64,000 bases of DNA from Pseudoxanthomonas helianthi (lineage in GTDB: Bacteria > Pseudomonadota > Gammaproteobacteria > Xanthomonadales > Xanthomonadaceae). Both the position numbers and the translations under genes were made by a program. Below the pieces are notes generated by a model, which saw nothing but the letters and a program-made list of their open reading frames with translations, ran no database searches and had not been told where the DNA came from. Positions 33,836 through 46,672 of this stretch are shown piece after piece (position 1 is the stretch's first letter; every line of letters starts with the position of its first letter). Location of the stretch: the NCBI RefSeq assembly GCF_017939625.1, contig NZ_JAGKTC010000001.1:434413-498412 (forward strand), read 5' to 3'.

Positions 33836-34426
33836 ATGAAAATTTGCGCTTGGATGTTCGCGGGCATGCTCGCGCTGGCTGCGTCGGCGCCGACCATTGC
33901 GGCGGAGAAATACCTGCCGTCGGTGGAGACCAACGCACCACCGAAAGAACCCTTCATCGCCTTCGACAAGATCGAGTTCGCCGATATCGCGCTGAAACCG
34001 CCGTTTGCCGGGCAGAAAGCGAATGAAGCCGCACGCGAAAAGATCCAGGCGAACTTCACCACCCGCATCACGCCGATGTCGGTCGCGCTGGACTCGCGCC
34101 CGGCGCGCCGCGACCCGCCCCGCGTGCTGCTTGTCGAGCCGTCGATCGAGAAGATCAAGTACATCGGCACTGGCGCGCGCATCTGGGCCGGCCCGATGGC
34201 AGGCAGTTCGCAAGTGCTGATGAAGCTGAAGATCACCGACAAGGAAACCGGCGATGTCATCGCCGAACCCGAGTTCTATCAGCATGCCAGCGCCTGGGGC
34301 GCGGCCTACAGTCGTAACGACCAGGACATGCTCAGCCGCATCACCGATCTGATGAGTGCGTACTTGAGCAACAACCTTGAAAAAGCCGTCGGCGGACGAA
34401 CTGGCGCGGAAGGTCTCAAGGACTGA
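33836..34426 (+). CDS. exported protein of unknown function (possibly DUF4410-like)
   Basis: A 196-residue protein with a signal peptide (KICAWMFAGMLALAASAPTIAA). The mature part contains RVLLVEPSIEKIKYIGTGARIW, MKLKITDKETGDVIAEPEFYQ and a C-terminal helix ISRN- to -LSNNLEKAV-like region, which recalls DUF4410-type periplasmic proteins with a beta-sandwich and closing helix. I am not sure of the family. It lies between the phosphofructokinase and hppA. Confidence 0.6.
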   Translation: MKICAWMFAGMLALAASAPTIAAEKYLPSVETNAPPKEPFIAFDKIEFADIALKPPFAGQKANEAAREKIQANFTTRITPMSVALDSRPARRDPPRVLLVEPSIEKIKYIGTGARIWAGPMAGSSQVLMKLKITDKETGDVIAEPEFYQHASAWGAAYSRNDQDMLSRITDLMSAYLSNNLEKAVGGRTGAEGLKD

Positions 34427-34543
34427 GCCATCGAGCGCCGGCAGGGGGAACGCGTCCACGACCATTTCCGAGCGTCGTTTTTCACGCGGCCTTGATCCGC
34501 CCGCGACCTAGCCTGCGCCGTCCACCGGAGATGGGAGATCGTC

Positions 34544-34990
34544 ATGCGTCGGATCCTGGTTCGCGTCATGTTCCCCTGCCTGCTGCTTGCACTGGCCTCC
34601 GCCACCTCCGCCCAGCAGCTGAGGATCGAATCGAAAGGCCAGGCCGCCGAGGGCGCCGAACAGGACGCCAAGCTGGCGGTGGCACTTTCGGAGACGCTAG
34701 GGCTGCCCAAGAACGGCAAGGCCCAGGTCGTGCTGTTCCGTACCCCGAAATCGCCCGGCGATGACATCAGCCTCAGTGGCGATGGCAAGCCGCTGGGCGA
34801 ACTGCCAGCCGGCCATTACCTGCCGGTTTCCAGTACCGCGGGCACGCACGTTTTCGGCACCGACACCACGGCGCTGACTTTGAACGTGGACGCTGGCAAG
34901 ACCTACTTCGTGCAGGTCGCCCGCGACCGCACCGGGCGCCCCCATCTGTTGCGCTCCACCGCAACCAGCTTCCAGCGCGTCGTGAAATGA
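34544..34990 (+). CDS. exported DUF2846-like protein
   Basis: A 148-residue protein with a signal peptide (LVRVMFPCLLLALASATSA). The C-terminal half has GELPAGHYLPVSSTAGTHVF and LTLNVDAGKTYFVQVARDR, the pattern of DUF2846 domains, which are envelope proteins of unknown role often paired with small exported neighbours. It follows another exported unknown and precedes hppA. Gaps of about 120 bases on both sides leave its transcription unit open. Confidence 0.6.
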   Translation: MRRILVRVMFPCLLLALASATSAQQLRIESKGQAAEGAEQDAKLAVALSETLGLPKNGKAQVVLFRTPKSPGDDISLSGDGKPLGELPAGHYLPVSSTAGTHVFGTDTTALTLNVDAGKTYFVQVARDRTGRPHLLRSTATSFQRVVK

Positions 34991-35121
34991 CCCTCACCGC
35001 CGCGCGGAAGCGCGCGGCGACGGCGCTTCCCGGGAACATGCCGCACTGCGGCAGGAGCGCGGGCGGAAGCACGCCATAATCGGCCCGCTTTGCCTGTAAT
35101 CCATCCAATCTGGGAGGGGTC

Positions 35122-37323
<2,202 letters not shown>

Positions 37324-37340
37324 CCCGCAGGGGCTTCAGG

Positions 37341-37369
37341 CGAAAAGGGCGGCTTGGCCGCCCTTTTCG
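37341..37369 (+). terminator. hairpin terminator after hppA
   Basis: A perfect 13-base-pair stem (CGAAAAGGGCGGC and its complement) with loop TTG, 18 bases after the hppA stop. It runs into TTTTCGTCGTC, so it should terminate hppA transcription. Confidence 0.8.
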
Positions 37370-37380
37370 TCGTCAAAGCA

Positions 37381-37498
37381 AAATCCCCCGTGGCCCCTTT
37401 GCAAAGGGGGCGAAGCAACGGCGTAGTGATCCAAACCCCCGCTCCTGGGGAGGGCGAGGTTTTCTTCCCCCTTTGCAAAAGGGGATTGAGGGGGATTC
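37381..37498. repeat. inverted repeat AATCCCCC / CCCCTTTGCAAAGGGG element
   Basis: AATCCCCC at 37382-37389 and GGGGGATT at 37490-37497 bracket two copies of a CCCCTTTGCAAAGGGG palindrome in inverted order (37394-37411 and 37466-37483). It lies between hppA and ppa and is another extragenic repeat family. It has no coding content. Confidence 0.75.
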
Positions 37499-37602
37499 GC
37501 TCTTGACCCCAAGCAGCGCGGCAAATCCCCGCCTGCTGCAACGCAACAAGCGAACGCGTAGAATGCCGGCCCTGTCCACCACCCCGCTCGGAGCATTACC
37601 CC

Positions 37603-38136
37603 ATGGGCCTCGACCACGTCGCCACCGGCAAGAACCCGCCGGACGAGATCAACGTCATCATCGAAATCCCCAAGGATTCCGAGCCGGTCAAGTACGAAGT
37701 CGACAAGGAAAGCGGCGCGATCTTCGTCGACCGCATCCTGTCCACGCCGATGCGCTACCCGTGCAACTACGGCTACGTGCCCAAGACCCTCGGCGGCGAC
37801 GGCGATCCGCTCGATGTGCTAGTGGTGCTGCCGCTGCCGCTGATTCCCGGTTCGGTGATCCGTTGCCGCCCGGTCGGCGTGCTGAAGATGACCGACGAGG
37901 CCGGCAGCGACGAGAAGTTGCTCGCCGTGCCCGCCAACAAGATCTTCAACGGCTATTCGCACATCGAGGACATCGGCCAGGTGTCGCCGCACTGGCTGGA
38001 GCGCATCGGCCACTTCTTCGAGCACTACAAGGACCTGGAGAAGGGCAAGTGGGTCAAGGTCGATCGCTGGGGCGACGCGGCCGAAGCCAAGCAGATCATT
38101 GCCGAAGGCATCGCGAGCTACCAGCCCAAGGGCTGA
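37603..38136 (+). CDS. ppa: soluble inorganic pyrophosphatase (family I)
   Basis: A 177-residue enzyme hydrolysing PPi to phosphate. The family I signature is [10 protein letters not shown], with [17 protein letters not shown] and [11 protein letters not shown] upstream as expected for the active site. It lies close to hppA and pfp, so the cell has both an energy-conserving and an energy-wasting route for PPi encoded side by side. A terminator follows. Confidence 0.95.
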   Translation: MGLDHVATGKNPPDEINVIIEIPKDSEPVKYEVDKESGAIFVDRILSTPMRYPCNYGYVPKTLGGDGDPLDVLVVLPLPLIPGSVIRCRPVGVLKMTDEAGSDEKLLAVPANKIFNGYSHIEDIGQVSPHWLERIGHFFEHYKDLEKGKWVKVDRWGDAAEAKQIIAEGIASYQPKG

Positions 38137-38159
38137 TCCGGATCTTCTGCCTTCAACGC

Positions 38160-38188
38160 AAAACGCCGCTGCGATCCAGCGGCGTTTT
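38160..38188. terminator. bidirectional intrinsic terminator
   Basis: An 11-base-pair stem (AAAACGCCGCT and its complement) with a seven-base loop and T-rich flanks on both strands, between the convergent ppa and pore-like membrane protein genes. Confidence 0.85.
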
Positions 38189-38208
38189 CGTTTTCGGCGC
38201 TTCGCGAC

Positions 38209-38877
38209 TCAGGCGTTGCCGCTGGTCCCGCCCCGGGAACGCAACAGGCCCGCCAGGCGCGCCACCACCACGGCCAGGTACATCACGCCGTTCCACTGTT
38301 CGACCACCAGCAGCATCCGCGCCTGCGGGCTGCCCGGATAGATGTCCGACAGGCCGGTCGCGGAAAAATTGGTTGCACTGAGGAACAGCAGTTCCACCCA
38401 GCTCAGGGACTCGAGCTGCGTACCGGGAATGACGAATGCGCCCGGCTGCAACAGCTGCATGCCGGCGAATACCCAGGCATAGGCCTCGGCGAACAGCATG
38501 AAGGTCGCGCCGGCCGCCCACATCTCGTCGATGGTGGTGCGCTCGTCCTGCATCATGTAGGCGATCAGCGCGGCGGCCGAGTAGAAGAACGCCGCCGCAT
38601 AACCGGCCGCACCGACCACGCCGAGCGCATGGACACCGGTCAGCCGATGCGCGCTCCACGCGATGATGCCGCTGGCCGCCAGCAGCGCGGCGATCCAGGC
38701 CGCGCGCGGCGACTTGCGCACCATCCATATCGCCGCCCACAACACGCCGACGCTGATCGCGGTCAGCGCCAGCTGCCCGCCGGCGTCGTCGAACCACGGA
38801 TACAGCAGCACCGCGGCCAATTGCACCAGCAGCAAGGTCCGCGATGGCGCGCGGCGCAGGCGAAGGAGCAGGTTCAT
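38209..38877 (-). CDS. membrane protein with an ion-channel-like pore domain
   Basis: A 222-residue integral membrane protein with five or six helices. The last third has the layout of a two-helix ion channel domain: helix, pore loop and helix, in SWVELLFLSATNFSATGLSDIYPGSPQARML and VEQWNGVMYLAVVVARLAG (residues 159-209). Where K+ channels have TVGYGD, this has TGLSD (174-178), so it may not select potassium. It is followed 17 bases later by thiC on the same strand. No cytosolic regulatory domain is present. Confidence 0.65.
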   Translation of the reverse strand: MNLLLRLRRAPSRTLLLVQLAAVLLYPWFDDAGGQLALTAISVGVLWAAIWMVRKSPRAAWIAALLAASGIIAWSAHRLTGVHALGVVGAAGYAAAFFYSAAALIAYMMQDERTTIDEMWAAGATFMLFAEAYAWVFAGMQLLQPGAFVIPGTQLESLSWVELLFLSATNFSATGLSDIYPGSPQARMLLVVEQWNGVMYLAVVVARLAGLLRSRGGTSGNA

Positions 38878-38894
38878 GCGCCTACTCTACCGCG

Positions 38895-40934
<2,040 letters not shown>

Positions 40935-40971
40935 ACCGTTATTAGACCACAGACCCCACCGGGGCCGGCCT

Positions 40972-41955
40972 TCACCGTGCGGGCAAGGCCAGTCGCCCGC
41001 AGTCGTCCGGACGAGCGGATTTCGCAGCATCAACCTCGGCGCGAGTCTGCGCCAATTGCGCACGCCACGAGCCTGCCTCGCCGGCCACCGCATCCAGCGC
41101 CCGTAGCGCCTGCGCGCGGCAACCCAGCTCGCCCATCGCCGAGGCGTAATTGTTGGACAGCACCGGGTCGCCTGGCGCATGCGCCAAGCCATCGCGAAAC
41201 AGGCGTGCCGCCGCGCGCTTGTCGCCGCTCGCATAGGCCTGGTTGCCCAGCGCCAGATACACGCGCGGCTCCCCGGGCCAGCGACGCCGGGCCGATTCGT
41301 AAGCGGGCCTGGCCGCCGCCGCTCCGGCCACCGCTTCGAAATCGGCCACCGCCTTGAGATAACCGGCGGGATCGTCGCTGGCCGGCAGTTCGCCCGGCTT
41401 CAGCGCCAGCATCGCCCAGCGCCCGCCCCAGTCCCAGGTGCGCATGAATTTCGGCGCGGCCACGTCCAGCGCGCGCTTCTCGCCGCTGTTCAACAGCACG
41501 CGATTGCGATGCGCATCGGCACCGACCACGACCGCGTAATGCCATTTCGGCACGGTGCGGGTCAGCAGGTTCTGCAGTATCAGGACGGGGTGACCGGCCT
41601 GCAATTCCGCGAACAACGCCTCGGGCGTTTTCGCCACGGGATAGGGAATGCGCCCGGCGCGGCGAGTGGCGCCGAGCAGTTCGACCTGCAGGCTGCCGTG
41701 GCGACCGGGCAGGTAGACCTGCGGCGCCAGGCCTTCCGGCGTGGCCGGAACGCCGCTGGCGCCCAGCACGCCAGCCAGCGCGGCGGGACCGCACTGGTAT
41801 TCGGTCTGCGAATGGAAAGGCACCCGCTGCGACAGGTCCACGCCGGCGGCAGGAATGCTGCCCTGCAATTGCAGCGGCGGATTGATCGCACAGCCGGCGC
41901 ACGCCAGCACGAGCCCGGCGAGCAGCGCCCGGCCCAGCCGCCGACGTGCGGTCAC
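40972..41955 (-). CDS. PA2778-family cysteine peptidase with TPR tail
   Basis: A 327-residue lipoprotein-like protein. A signal with lipobox-like cysteines (LACAGC) is followed by a papain/C39-like domain: C55 in TEYQCGPAAL, H139 in KWHYAVVVG and N156 in VLLNSGE. From about residue 200 come tetratricopeptide repeats (RVYLALGNQAYASGDKRAAARLFRDGL, PVLSNNYASAMGELG). The GTG start at 41955 overlaps the stop of the PA2779-type gene (GTGA). The pair is conserved in Pseudomonas-type genomes; the substrate is unknown. Confidence 0.82.
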   Translation of the reverse strand: MTARRRLGRALLAGLVLACAGCAINPPLQLQGSIPAAGVDLSQRVPFHSQTEYQCGPAALAGVLGASGVPATPEGLAPQVYLPGRHGSLQVELLGATRRAGRIPYPVAKTPEALFAELQAGHPVLILQNLLTRTVPKWHYAVVVGADAHRNRVLLNSGEKRALDVAAPKFMRTWDWGGRWAMLALKPGELPASDDPAGYLKAVADFEAVAGAAAARPAYESARRRWPGEPRVYLALGNQAYASGDKRAAARLFRDGLAHAPGDPVLSNNYASAMGELGCRAQALRALDAVAGEAGSWRAQLAQTRAEVDAAKSARPDDCGRLALPAR

Positions 41956-42323
41956 ACGCGATTGAAGATGTTGGTGACGCCGACCAGTTCCAGGATCAGC
42001 AGCACGACGAAGACGATGCCGATCACTGCCAGCACGCCGCCGCCGGCCGGCATGCGGTCGACCTGGCCTTGCAACTGCAGCAGTTCGGCGTCGCTGAGCG
42101 AAGCGATGCGCGCGTCGGCGTCGACCGGGTTCACGCCGTAATGCTGCATCGCCTGGCGCACGTCGTCGCGTGCGAGCGCGGTGCGCACCTGTTGCTCGGT
42201 GCTGGCGCGCGCTTCGGCGGAAAGGGCTTGCTGGGTGGTGATGACGCCGGCATACGCGTTGGCGCAAGTGCCGGAAACCAGGGTGACCGCGACAAGGGCG
42301 GCGAAGGTCTGCTTCAGCAACAT
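41952..42323 (-). CDS. PA2779-family small exported membrane protein
   Basis: A 123-residue protein with a signal peptide (LLKQTFAALVAVTLVSGTCA), a soluble helical part (VRTALARDDVRQAMQHYGVNP, SDAELLQLQGQVDRMPAGGG) and one C-terminal membrane helix (VLAVIGIVFVVLLILELVGV). It matches the PA2779 family, which is always next to the PA2778-type peptidase. Its stop overlaps the peptidase start, so the two are coupled and probably act together. Confidence 0.85.
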   Translation of the reverse strand: MLLKQTFAALVAVTLVSGTCANAYAGVITTQQALSAEARASTEQQVRTALARDDVRQAMQHYGVNPVDADARIASLSDAELLQLQGQVDRMPAGGGVLAVIGIVFVVLLILELVGVTNIFNRV

Positions 42324-42461
42324 GGTGGACTCCGCGGTGGTCCGGAACGGGACAATCGCGACTATAACGGCGGAGCGAACGACTGGTTCGGGGCACGTAC
42401 CGGAGCCCCGCCCAAGGTTCAGCAATGTCACGCGACCTTCACGCCATCTCTCGGAAAGGCG

Positions 42462-43313
42462 TCAATCCGTGAGCGACAGGCCATCCGGTATCGCCGGCGG
42501 CACGAAGGCCGTTGCATCGCCGAACTCCGGCCAGCCGGCGCGCAGCGCGGCCATTACCCGCGGGTCGTGCCGATGCGCGTCGAGCAGCCATCCGCCGACC
42601 CCGGCGCAATCGACGGCTTGCGTCCTGCACAGGAGCGGACCGGATGGAATCGGTGCCGAACGCCACAGCTCGCGCGCCCCGGCCGGCGTTTGCGCATCGA
42701 ATACGTCCGCCGCGAGAGCGGCTACATCGGCGCGTCCGCTCGCCAGGGCTTCCAGCGCAGCGGCATGCGAACCGGCGTAGGCCAGCGTGGCGAATCCCGT
42801 GGCGGGATCCAGGCCGAGCTGCTTCAGGCGCGCAACAGGCACGAAACCACCGGAAGCGGAATCGGGGCCGACCAGGGCCAGCCGCAACTTCGCGGCCTCG
42901 CGCTTCAATGCAGGGAGTGAATCGATGCCCGCTCGCGCGACGATCACGGCGCGGTAGCGATCGGCCTGCGCCGGCGGGACGTCGGGCACCGGCAACGCGA
43001 CGATGCGTTCGCGCCACCGTCGGGATTGCAGGTAGCCGTGCAGGTTGGGCACGGCGATATCCACTTCGCCCCGCCCCATCGCTTCGACCAGCGCCGTCGG
43101 CGAAGGCAGCACTTTCGTTTCCACCGTCCGCCCGCTGCGCTCGGCCAGGTAATCAGCCAACGGGCGGATGGCGGCGGCGCGGTCGCGCTGCGGGTAGGCG
43201 TAGGTGGCAACGACGAGCGGAGCCGCGTCGCTGGCCTGCGCCGGAAGCGACATCGACAACACGCATGCGCACCACGCCGCGGCGCACAGGCGCCACGGGA
43301 ATCGGGAAAACAA
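42462..43313 (-). CDS. PhnD-like periplasmic substrate-binding protein
   Basis: A 283-residue exported protein with a signal peptide (LCAAAWCACVLSMSLPAQA) and a type 2 periplasmic binding fold: LVVATYAYPQRDRAAAIRPLADYLAERSG, LVEAMGRGEVDIAVPN, LVGPDSASGGFVP and GSHAAALEALASGRADVAAL. This is the phosphate/phosphonate (PhnD) class, often used as an orphan sensor. No ABC permease or ATPase genes are adjacent. The ligand is unknown. It lies three bases downstream of ilvD, probably by read-through. Confidence 0.8.
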   Translation of the reverse strand: MFSRFPWRLCAAAWCACVLSMSLPAQASDAAPLVVATYAYPQRDRAAAIRPLADYLAERSGRTVETKVLPSPTALVEAMGRGEVDIAVPNLHGYLQSRRWRERIVALPVPDVPPAQADRYRAVIVARAGIDSLPALKREAAKLRLALVGPDSASGGFVPVARLKQLGLDPATGFATLAYAGSHAAALEALASGRADVAALAADVFDAQTPAGARELWRSAPIPSGPLLCRTQAVDCAGVGGWLLDAHRHDPRVMAALRAGWPEFGDATAFVPPAIPDGLSLTD

Positions 43314-43316
43314 GGT

Positions 43317-45158
43317 TCAGACTCCTTCCAGCAGCGATCGGTCGCGCACCGCACCCTTGTCGGCGCTGGTGGCGAGCAGAGCATAAGCCTTAAGCGCGGT
43401 GCTGACCTTGCGCGCCCGCGGCTGGGCGGGCTTCCAGCCTTGCGCGTCCTGCGCGGCGCGGCGTGCGACGAGTTCTTCGCCGGCGACGAGCAGTTCGATG
43501 GAACGCTGCGGAATATCGATACGGATGCGGTCGCCGTCGCGGACCAGGCCGATGGCGCCGCCGGCCGCCGCCTCCGGCGAGACGTGGCCGATCGACAGGC
43601 CCGAAGTGCCGCCGGAAAAACGCCCGTCGGTCAGCAACGCGCACTGCTTGCCCAGGCCCTTCGACTTCAGATACGAAGTCGGGTACAGCATTTCCTGCAT
43701 GCCTGGCCCGCCCTTGGGGCCTTCGTAGCGGATCACCACCACGTCGCCCGGCTTCACTTCGTCGCCGAGGATGCCCTGCACCGCCGCGTCCTGGCTTTCG
43801 TAGACGCGCGCCGTGCCTTCGAACACGTGGATCGACTCGTCGACGCCGGCGGTCTTCACCACGCAACCGTCGGGCGCGATGTTGCCGTGGAGCACGGCCA
43901 GGCCGCCTTCACTCGAATACGCATGCGCGACGTCGCGGATGCAGCCTTCGGCGCGGTCGATGTCCAGCGACGGCCAGCGCGTGGCCTGGCTGAAGGCGAC
44001 CTGGGTGGGGATGCCTGCGGGACCGGCCTTGTAGAACTCGGCGATGGCGGCATCGTCGTTGGTCGCCACGTCCCACTTGCCGAGCGCGTCGCCCAGCGTC
44101 TTCGCGTGCACGGTGGAAACATCCGTGTGCAGCAGGCCGCCGCGCGCCAGTTCGGCGAGGATCGCCATGATGCCGCCGGCGCGGTGCACGTCCTCGATGT
44201 GGTACTTCTGCGTGTTCGGCGCGACCTTGCACAGCTGTGGCACGCGTTTCGACAGCCGGTCGATGTCGCGCATCGCGAACGGCACCTCGGCCTCCTGCGC
44301 GGCGGCGAGCAGGTGCAGGATGGTGTTGGTCGAACCGCCCATCGCGATGTCCAGGGTCATCGCGTTTTCGAAAGCTTCGAACGTGGCGATGCCGCGCGGC
44401 AACGCCGTCGCGTCTTCCGCGCCGTACCAGCGATGGCACAGCTCGACCACGGTGCGTCCGGCGCGCAGGAACAGCTGCTCGCGGTCGGCATGGGTCGCGA
44501 CGACGGTGCCGTTGCCCGGCAACGACAGGCCCAGCGCTTCGGTCAGGCAGTTCATCGAGTTGGCGGTGAACATGCCGCTGCACGAACCGCAGGTCGGGCA
44601 GGCGCTGCGTTCGACCGCGGCGACCTGCTCGTCGCTGGCGTTCGGGTCGGCCGCCATCACCATCGCATCGATCAGGTCGAGCTTGTGTTCGGCCAGCCGG
44701 GTCTTGCCCGCTTCCATCGGCCCGCCGGACACGAACACCGTCGGGATGTTCAGGCGCAGCGCGGCCATCAGCATGCCGGGAGTGATCTTGTCGCAGTTGG
44801 AAATGCACACCAGCGCGTCGGCGCAATGCGCATTGACCATGTATTCGACCGAGTCGGCGATGATCTCGCGGCTGGGCAGCGAGTACAGCATGCCGTCGTG
44901 GCCCATGGCGATGCCGTCGTCGACCGCGATGGTGTCGAACTCGCGGGCCACGCCGCCGACGCGCTCGACTTCGCGCGCGACCAGTTGGCCGAGGTCCTTC
45001 AGGTGCACGTGTCCCGGCACGAACTGGGTGAACGAATTGGCGATGGCGATGATCGGCTTGCCGAAATCGCCATCCTTCAGGCCGGTGGCGCGCCACAGCG
45101 CGCGGGCGCCGGCCATGTTGCGGCCGTGGGTGGAGGTCTTGGAACGGTATTCGGGCAT
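43317..45158 (-). CDS. ilvD: dihydroxy-acid dehydratase
   Basis: A 613-residue iron-sulfur dehydratase for isoleucine, valine and pantothenate synthesis. Cluster and active-site motifs are NCDKITPGM and [19 protein letters not shown]. The ATG at 45158 gives the family start [19 protein letters not shown]. It is read leftward, divergent from the ilvC-leuB operon, with about 500 bases of regulatory space between. The PhnD-like gene follows by three bases. Confidence 0.96.
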   Translation of the reverse strand: MPEYRSKTSTHGRNMAGARALWRATGLKDGDFGKPIIAIANSFTQFVPGHVHLKDLGQLVAREVERVGGVAREFDTIAVDDGIAMGHDGMLYSLPSREIIADSVEYMVNAHCADALVCISNCDKITPGMLMAALRLNIPTVFVSGGPMEAGKTRLAEHKLDLIDAMVMAADPNASDEQVAAVERSACPTCGSCSGMFTANSMNCLTEALGLSLPGNGTVVATHADREQLFLRAGRTVVELCHRWYGAEDATALPRGIATFEAFENAMTLDIAMGGSTNTILHLLAAAQEAEVPFAMRDIDRLSKRVPQLCKVAPNTQKYHIEDVHRAGGIMAILAELARGGLLHTDVSTVHAKTLGDALGKWDVATNDDAAIAEFYKAGPAGIPTQVAFSQATRWPSLDIDRAEGCIRDVAHAYSSEGGLAVLHGNIAPDGCVVKTAGVDESIHVFEGTARVYESQDAAVQGILGDEVKPGDVVVIRYEGPKGGPGMQEMLYPTSYLKSKGLGKQCALLTDGRFSGGTSGLSIGHVSPEAAAGGAIGLVRDGDRIRIDIPQRSIELLVAGEELVARRAAQDAQGWKPAQPRARKVSTALKAYALLATSADKGAVRDRSLLEGV

Positions 45159-45284
45159 GGGGAGCAGCGTCCGGCGAATTACGGAACCGAATTCGCGCCG
45201 GCAAATGTGATGAGGCCGACGAGGATATTCGCACTTCGCGAAAGCTGCATCGGTTGCGTATGCAAGCGATGCGGGCGCAACACG

Positions 45285-45356
45285 GTGGGAACGATTCCGG
45301 TCGCGAATGCTTTTGAAAGAATCGCAAAGCGCATTCGCGACCGCGGTCGCTCCCAC
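45285..45356. repeat. REP-like element between ilvD and the ilv leader
   Basis: GTGGGAACGA and TCGCTCCCAC form the ends; inside, GGTCGCGAATGC (45299-45310) and its exact inverse (45331-45342) make a 12-base-pair stem. It is a variant of the GTGGGAGCG family placed in the divergent regulatory region. Confidence 0.7.
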
Positions 45357-45383
45357 AAAAGCAGTTTCCGCTGTGCAATCCAC

Positions 45384-45399
45384 GGTTGCAGCTGCAACC
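45384..45399. promoter_or_regulatory. perfect 16-base palindrome upstream of the ilv promoter
   Basis: GGTTGCAGCTGCAACC is a perfect palindrome, ten bases upstream of the TTGACA box and about 225 bases from the ilvD start. It is well placed to be an operator or activator site for the divergent ilv genes. No regulator gene lies in the window. Confidence 0.5.
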
Positions 45400-45409
45400 A
45401 AATCCATGC

Positions 45410-45439
45410 TTGACAAGCGCTTTTTTGCCGTGGTTTCCT
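45410..45439 (+). promoter_or_regulatory. candidate ilv operon promoter
   Basis: A consensus -35 box TTGACA at 45410-45415 is followed after 18 bases by a weak -10 like TTTCCT at 45434-45439. Transcription would begin at about 45446, which is the first base of the leader peptide ATG, so the leader message may be leaderless. The -10 is poor, so the site may need an activator. Confidence 0.45.
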
Positions 45440-45445
45440 AGCACG

Positions 45446-45559
45446 ATGCTGCAACGCCACACGCCCGCGACGAAGACCCAGACCGACCGCCTGCCGGCGT
45501 CGCTCCTCGTACTCGTCCTTATTACCTCGCCCACAGGTGCGGGACGGGCCGGCGTGTAA
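45446..45559 (+). CDS. ilvL: ilv operon attenuator leader peptide
   Basis: A 37-codon open frame starting ATG at 45446 and ending TAA at 45557-45559. It begins MLQRHTPATKTQTDR and contains the block LLVLVLIT (codons CTC CTC GTA CTC GTC CTT ATT ACC), the end products of the operon it precedes. Ribosome stalling at these codons would free the downstream strand and prevent termination. The tail ends TGAGRAGV. No ribosome-binding site is seen, in agreement with a leaderless message. Confidence 0.85.
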   Translation: MLQRHTPATKTQTDRLPASLLVLVLITSPTGAGRAGV

Positions 45560-45612
45560 GCAACAGACCACGCCAGATTCGCGAACCCCGCACCGAAAGT
45601 GCGGGGTTTTTT
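45536..45612 (+). terminator. ilv attenuator: antiterminator strand and terminator hairpin
   Basis: The terminator stem is AACCCCGCAC (45584-45593) with GTGCGGGGTT (45599-45608), loop CGAAA, then a T-run to 45612. An earlier strand, GGTGCGGG (45536-45543), is the exact complement of CCCGCACC (45587-45594), so it can form the competing antiterminator. A third hairpin, GGCGTG/CACGCC (45551-45574), lies between. This is the classical attenuation layout. Confidence 0.88.
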
Positions 45613-45670
45613 GTTTCTACCGCTTTGTTTTCAAACGAAACCAATCCCAAACCCAACCGGAACCATCGCC

Positions 45671-46672
45671 ATGACCAGCAACCTTCCCCAGCCCAAGATC
45701 GCCGTCGTCGGCTACGGCAGCCAGGGCCGCGCCCATGCCCTGAACCTTCGCGAATCGGGTTTCGACGTGGTCGTCGGCCTGCGCGCCGGCGGTCCCACCG
45801 AGTCCAAGGCCAAGGCCGACGGCTTCGTGGTGAAGTCGCCCGCCGACGCGGTGAAGGACGCCGACCTGGTCGCGGTGCTGACCCCCGACATGGTGCAGAA
45901 GAAGCTGTACAACGAAGTGCTGGCGCCGAACATGAAGCAGGGCGCGGTGCTGCTGTTCGCGCACGGCCTGAACGTGCACTTCGGCATGATCGAGCCGCGC
46001 GCCGACCTGGACGTGGTGCTGGTCGCGCCGAAGGGCCCGGGCGCGCTGGTCCGCCGCGAATACGAAATCGGTCGCGGCGTGCCGTGCATCTACGCGGTGT
46101 ACCAGGACAAGTCTGGCAAGGCCGAGCAGTACGCGCTGGCCTACGCCGCCGGCCTGGGCGGCGCGCGCGCCAACATCATCAAGACCACGTTCAAGGAAGA
46201 GACCGAAACCGACCTGTTCGGCGAGCAGGCCGTGCTGTGCGGCGGCGCTTCCTCGCTGGTCCAGGCCGGCTTCGAAACCCTGGTCGAGGCCGGTTACCAG
46301 CCGGAAATCGCCTACTACGAAGTGCTGCACGAACTGAAGCTGATCGTCGACCTGTTCTACGAAGGCGGCATCACCCGCATGCTGGAATTCATCTCCGAGA
46401 CCGCGCAGTACGGCGATTTCGTCAGCGGTCCGCGCGTGATCGACGCTTCGGTCAAGGCGCGGATGAAGGACGTACTGACCGACATCCAGAACGGCACCTT
46501 CACCAAGAACTGGGTCGCCGAATACGAAGCCGGCCTGCCGAACTACAAGAAGTGGCAGCAGGCCGACAAGGACCATGCGATCGAGAAGGTCGGCCAGCAG
46601 CTGCGCGCGAAGATGGTCTGGCTGCAGGCCAACGCTTCGCAACCCGATACGGACGAGCAGGCCGCCGCATGA
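45671..46672 (+). CDS. ilvC: ketol-acid reductoisomerase (class I)
   Basis: A 333-residue NADPH-dependent enzyme that isomerises and reduces acetolactate or acetohydroxybutyrate. The Rossmann motif [17 protein letters not shown] and the class I length fit, and the knotted C-terminal domain ([37 protein letters not shown]) carries the magnesium ligands. It is the first structural gene of the ilv-leu operon, 59 bases after the attenuator. Its TGA overlaps the ilvG start. Confidence 0.96.
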   Translation: MTSNLPQPKIAVVGYGSQGRAHALNLRESGFDVVVGLRAGGPTESKAKADGFVVKSPADAVKDADLVAVLTPDMVQKKLYNEVLAPNMKQGAVLLFAHGLNVHFGMIEPRADLDVVLVAPKGPGALVRREYEIGRGVPCIYAVYQDKSGKAEQYALAYAAGLGGARANIIKTTFKEETETDLFGEQAVLCGGASSLVQAGFETLVEAGYQPEIAYYEVLHELKLIVDLFYEGGITRMLEFISETAQYGDFVSGPRVIDASVKARMKDVLTDIQNGTFTKNWVAEYEAGLPNYKKWQQADKDHAIEKVGQQLRAKMVWLQANASQPDTDEQAAA

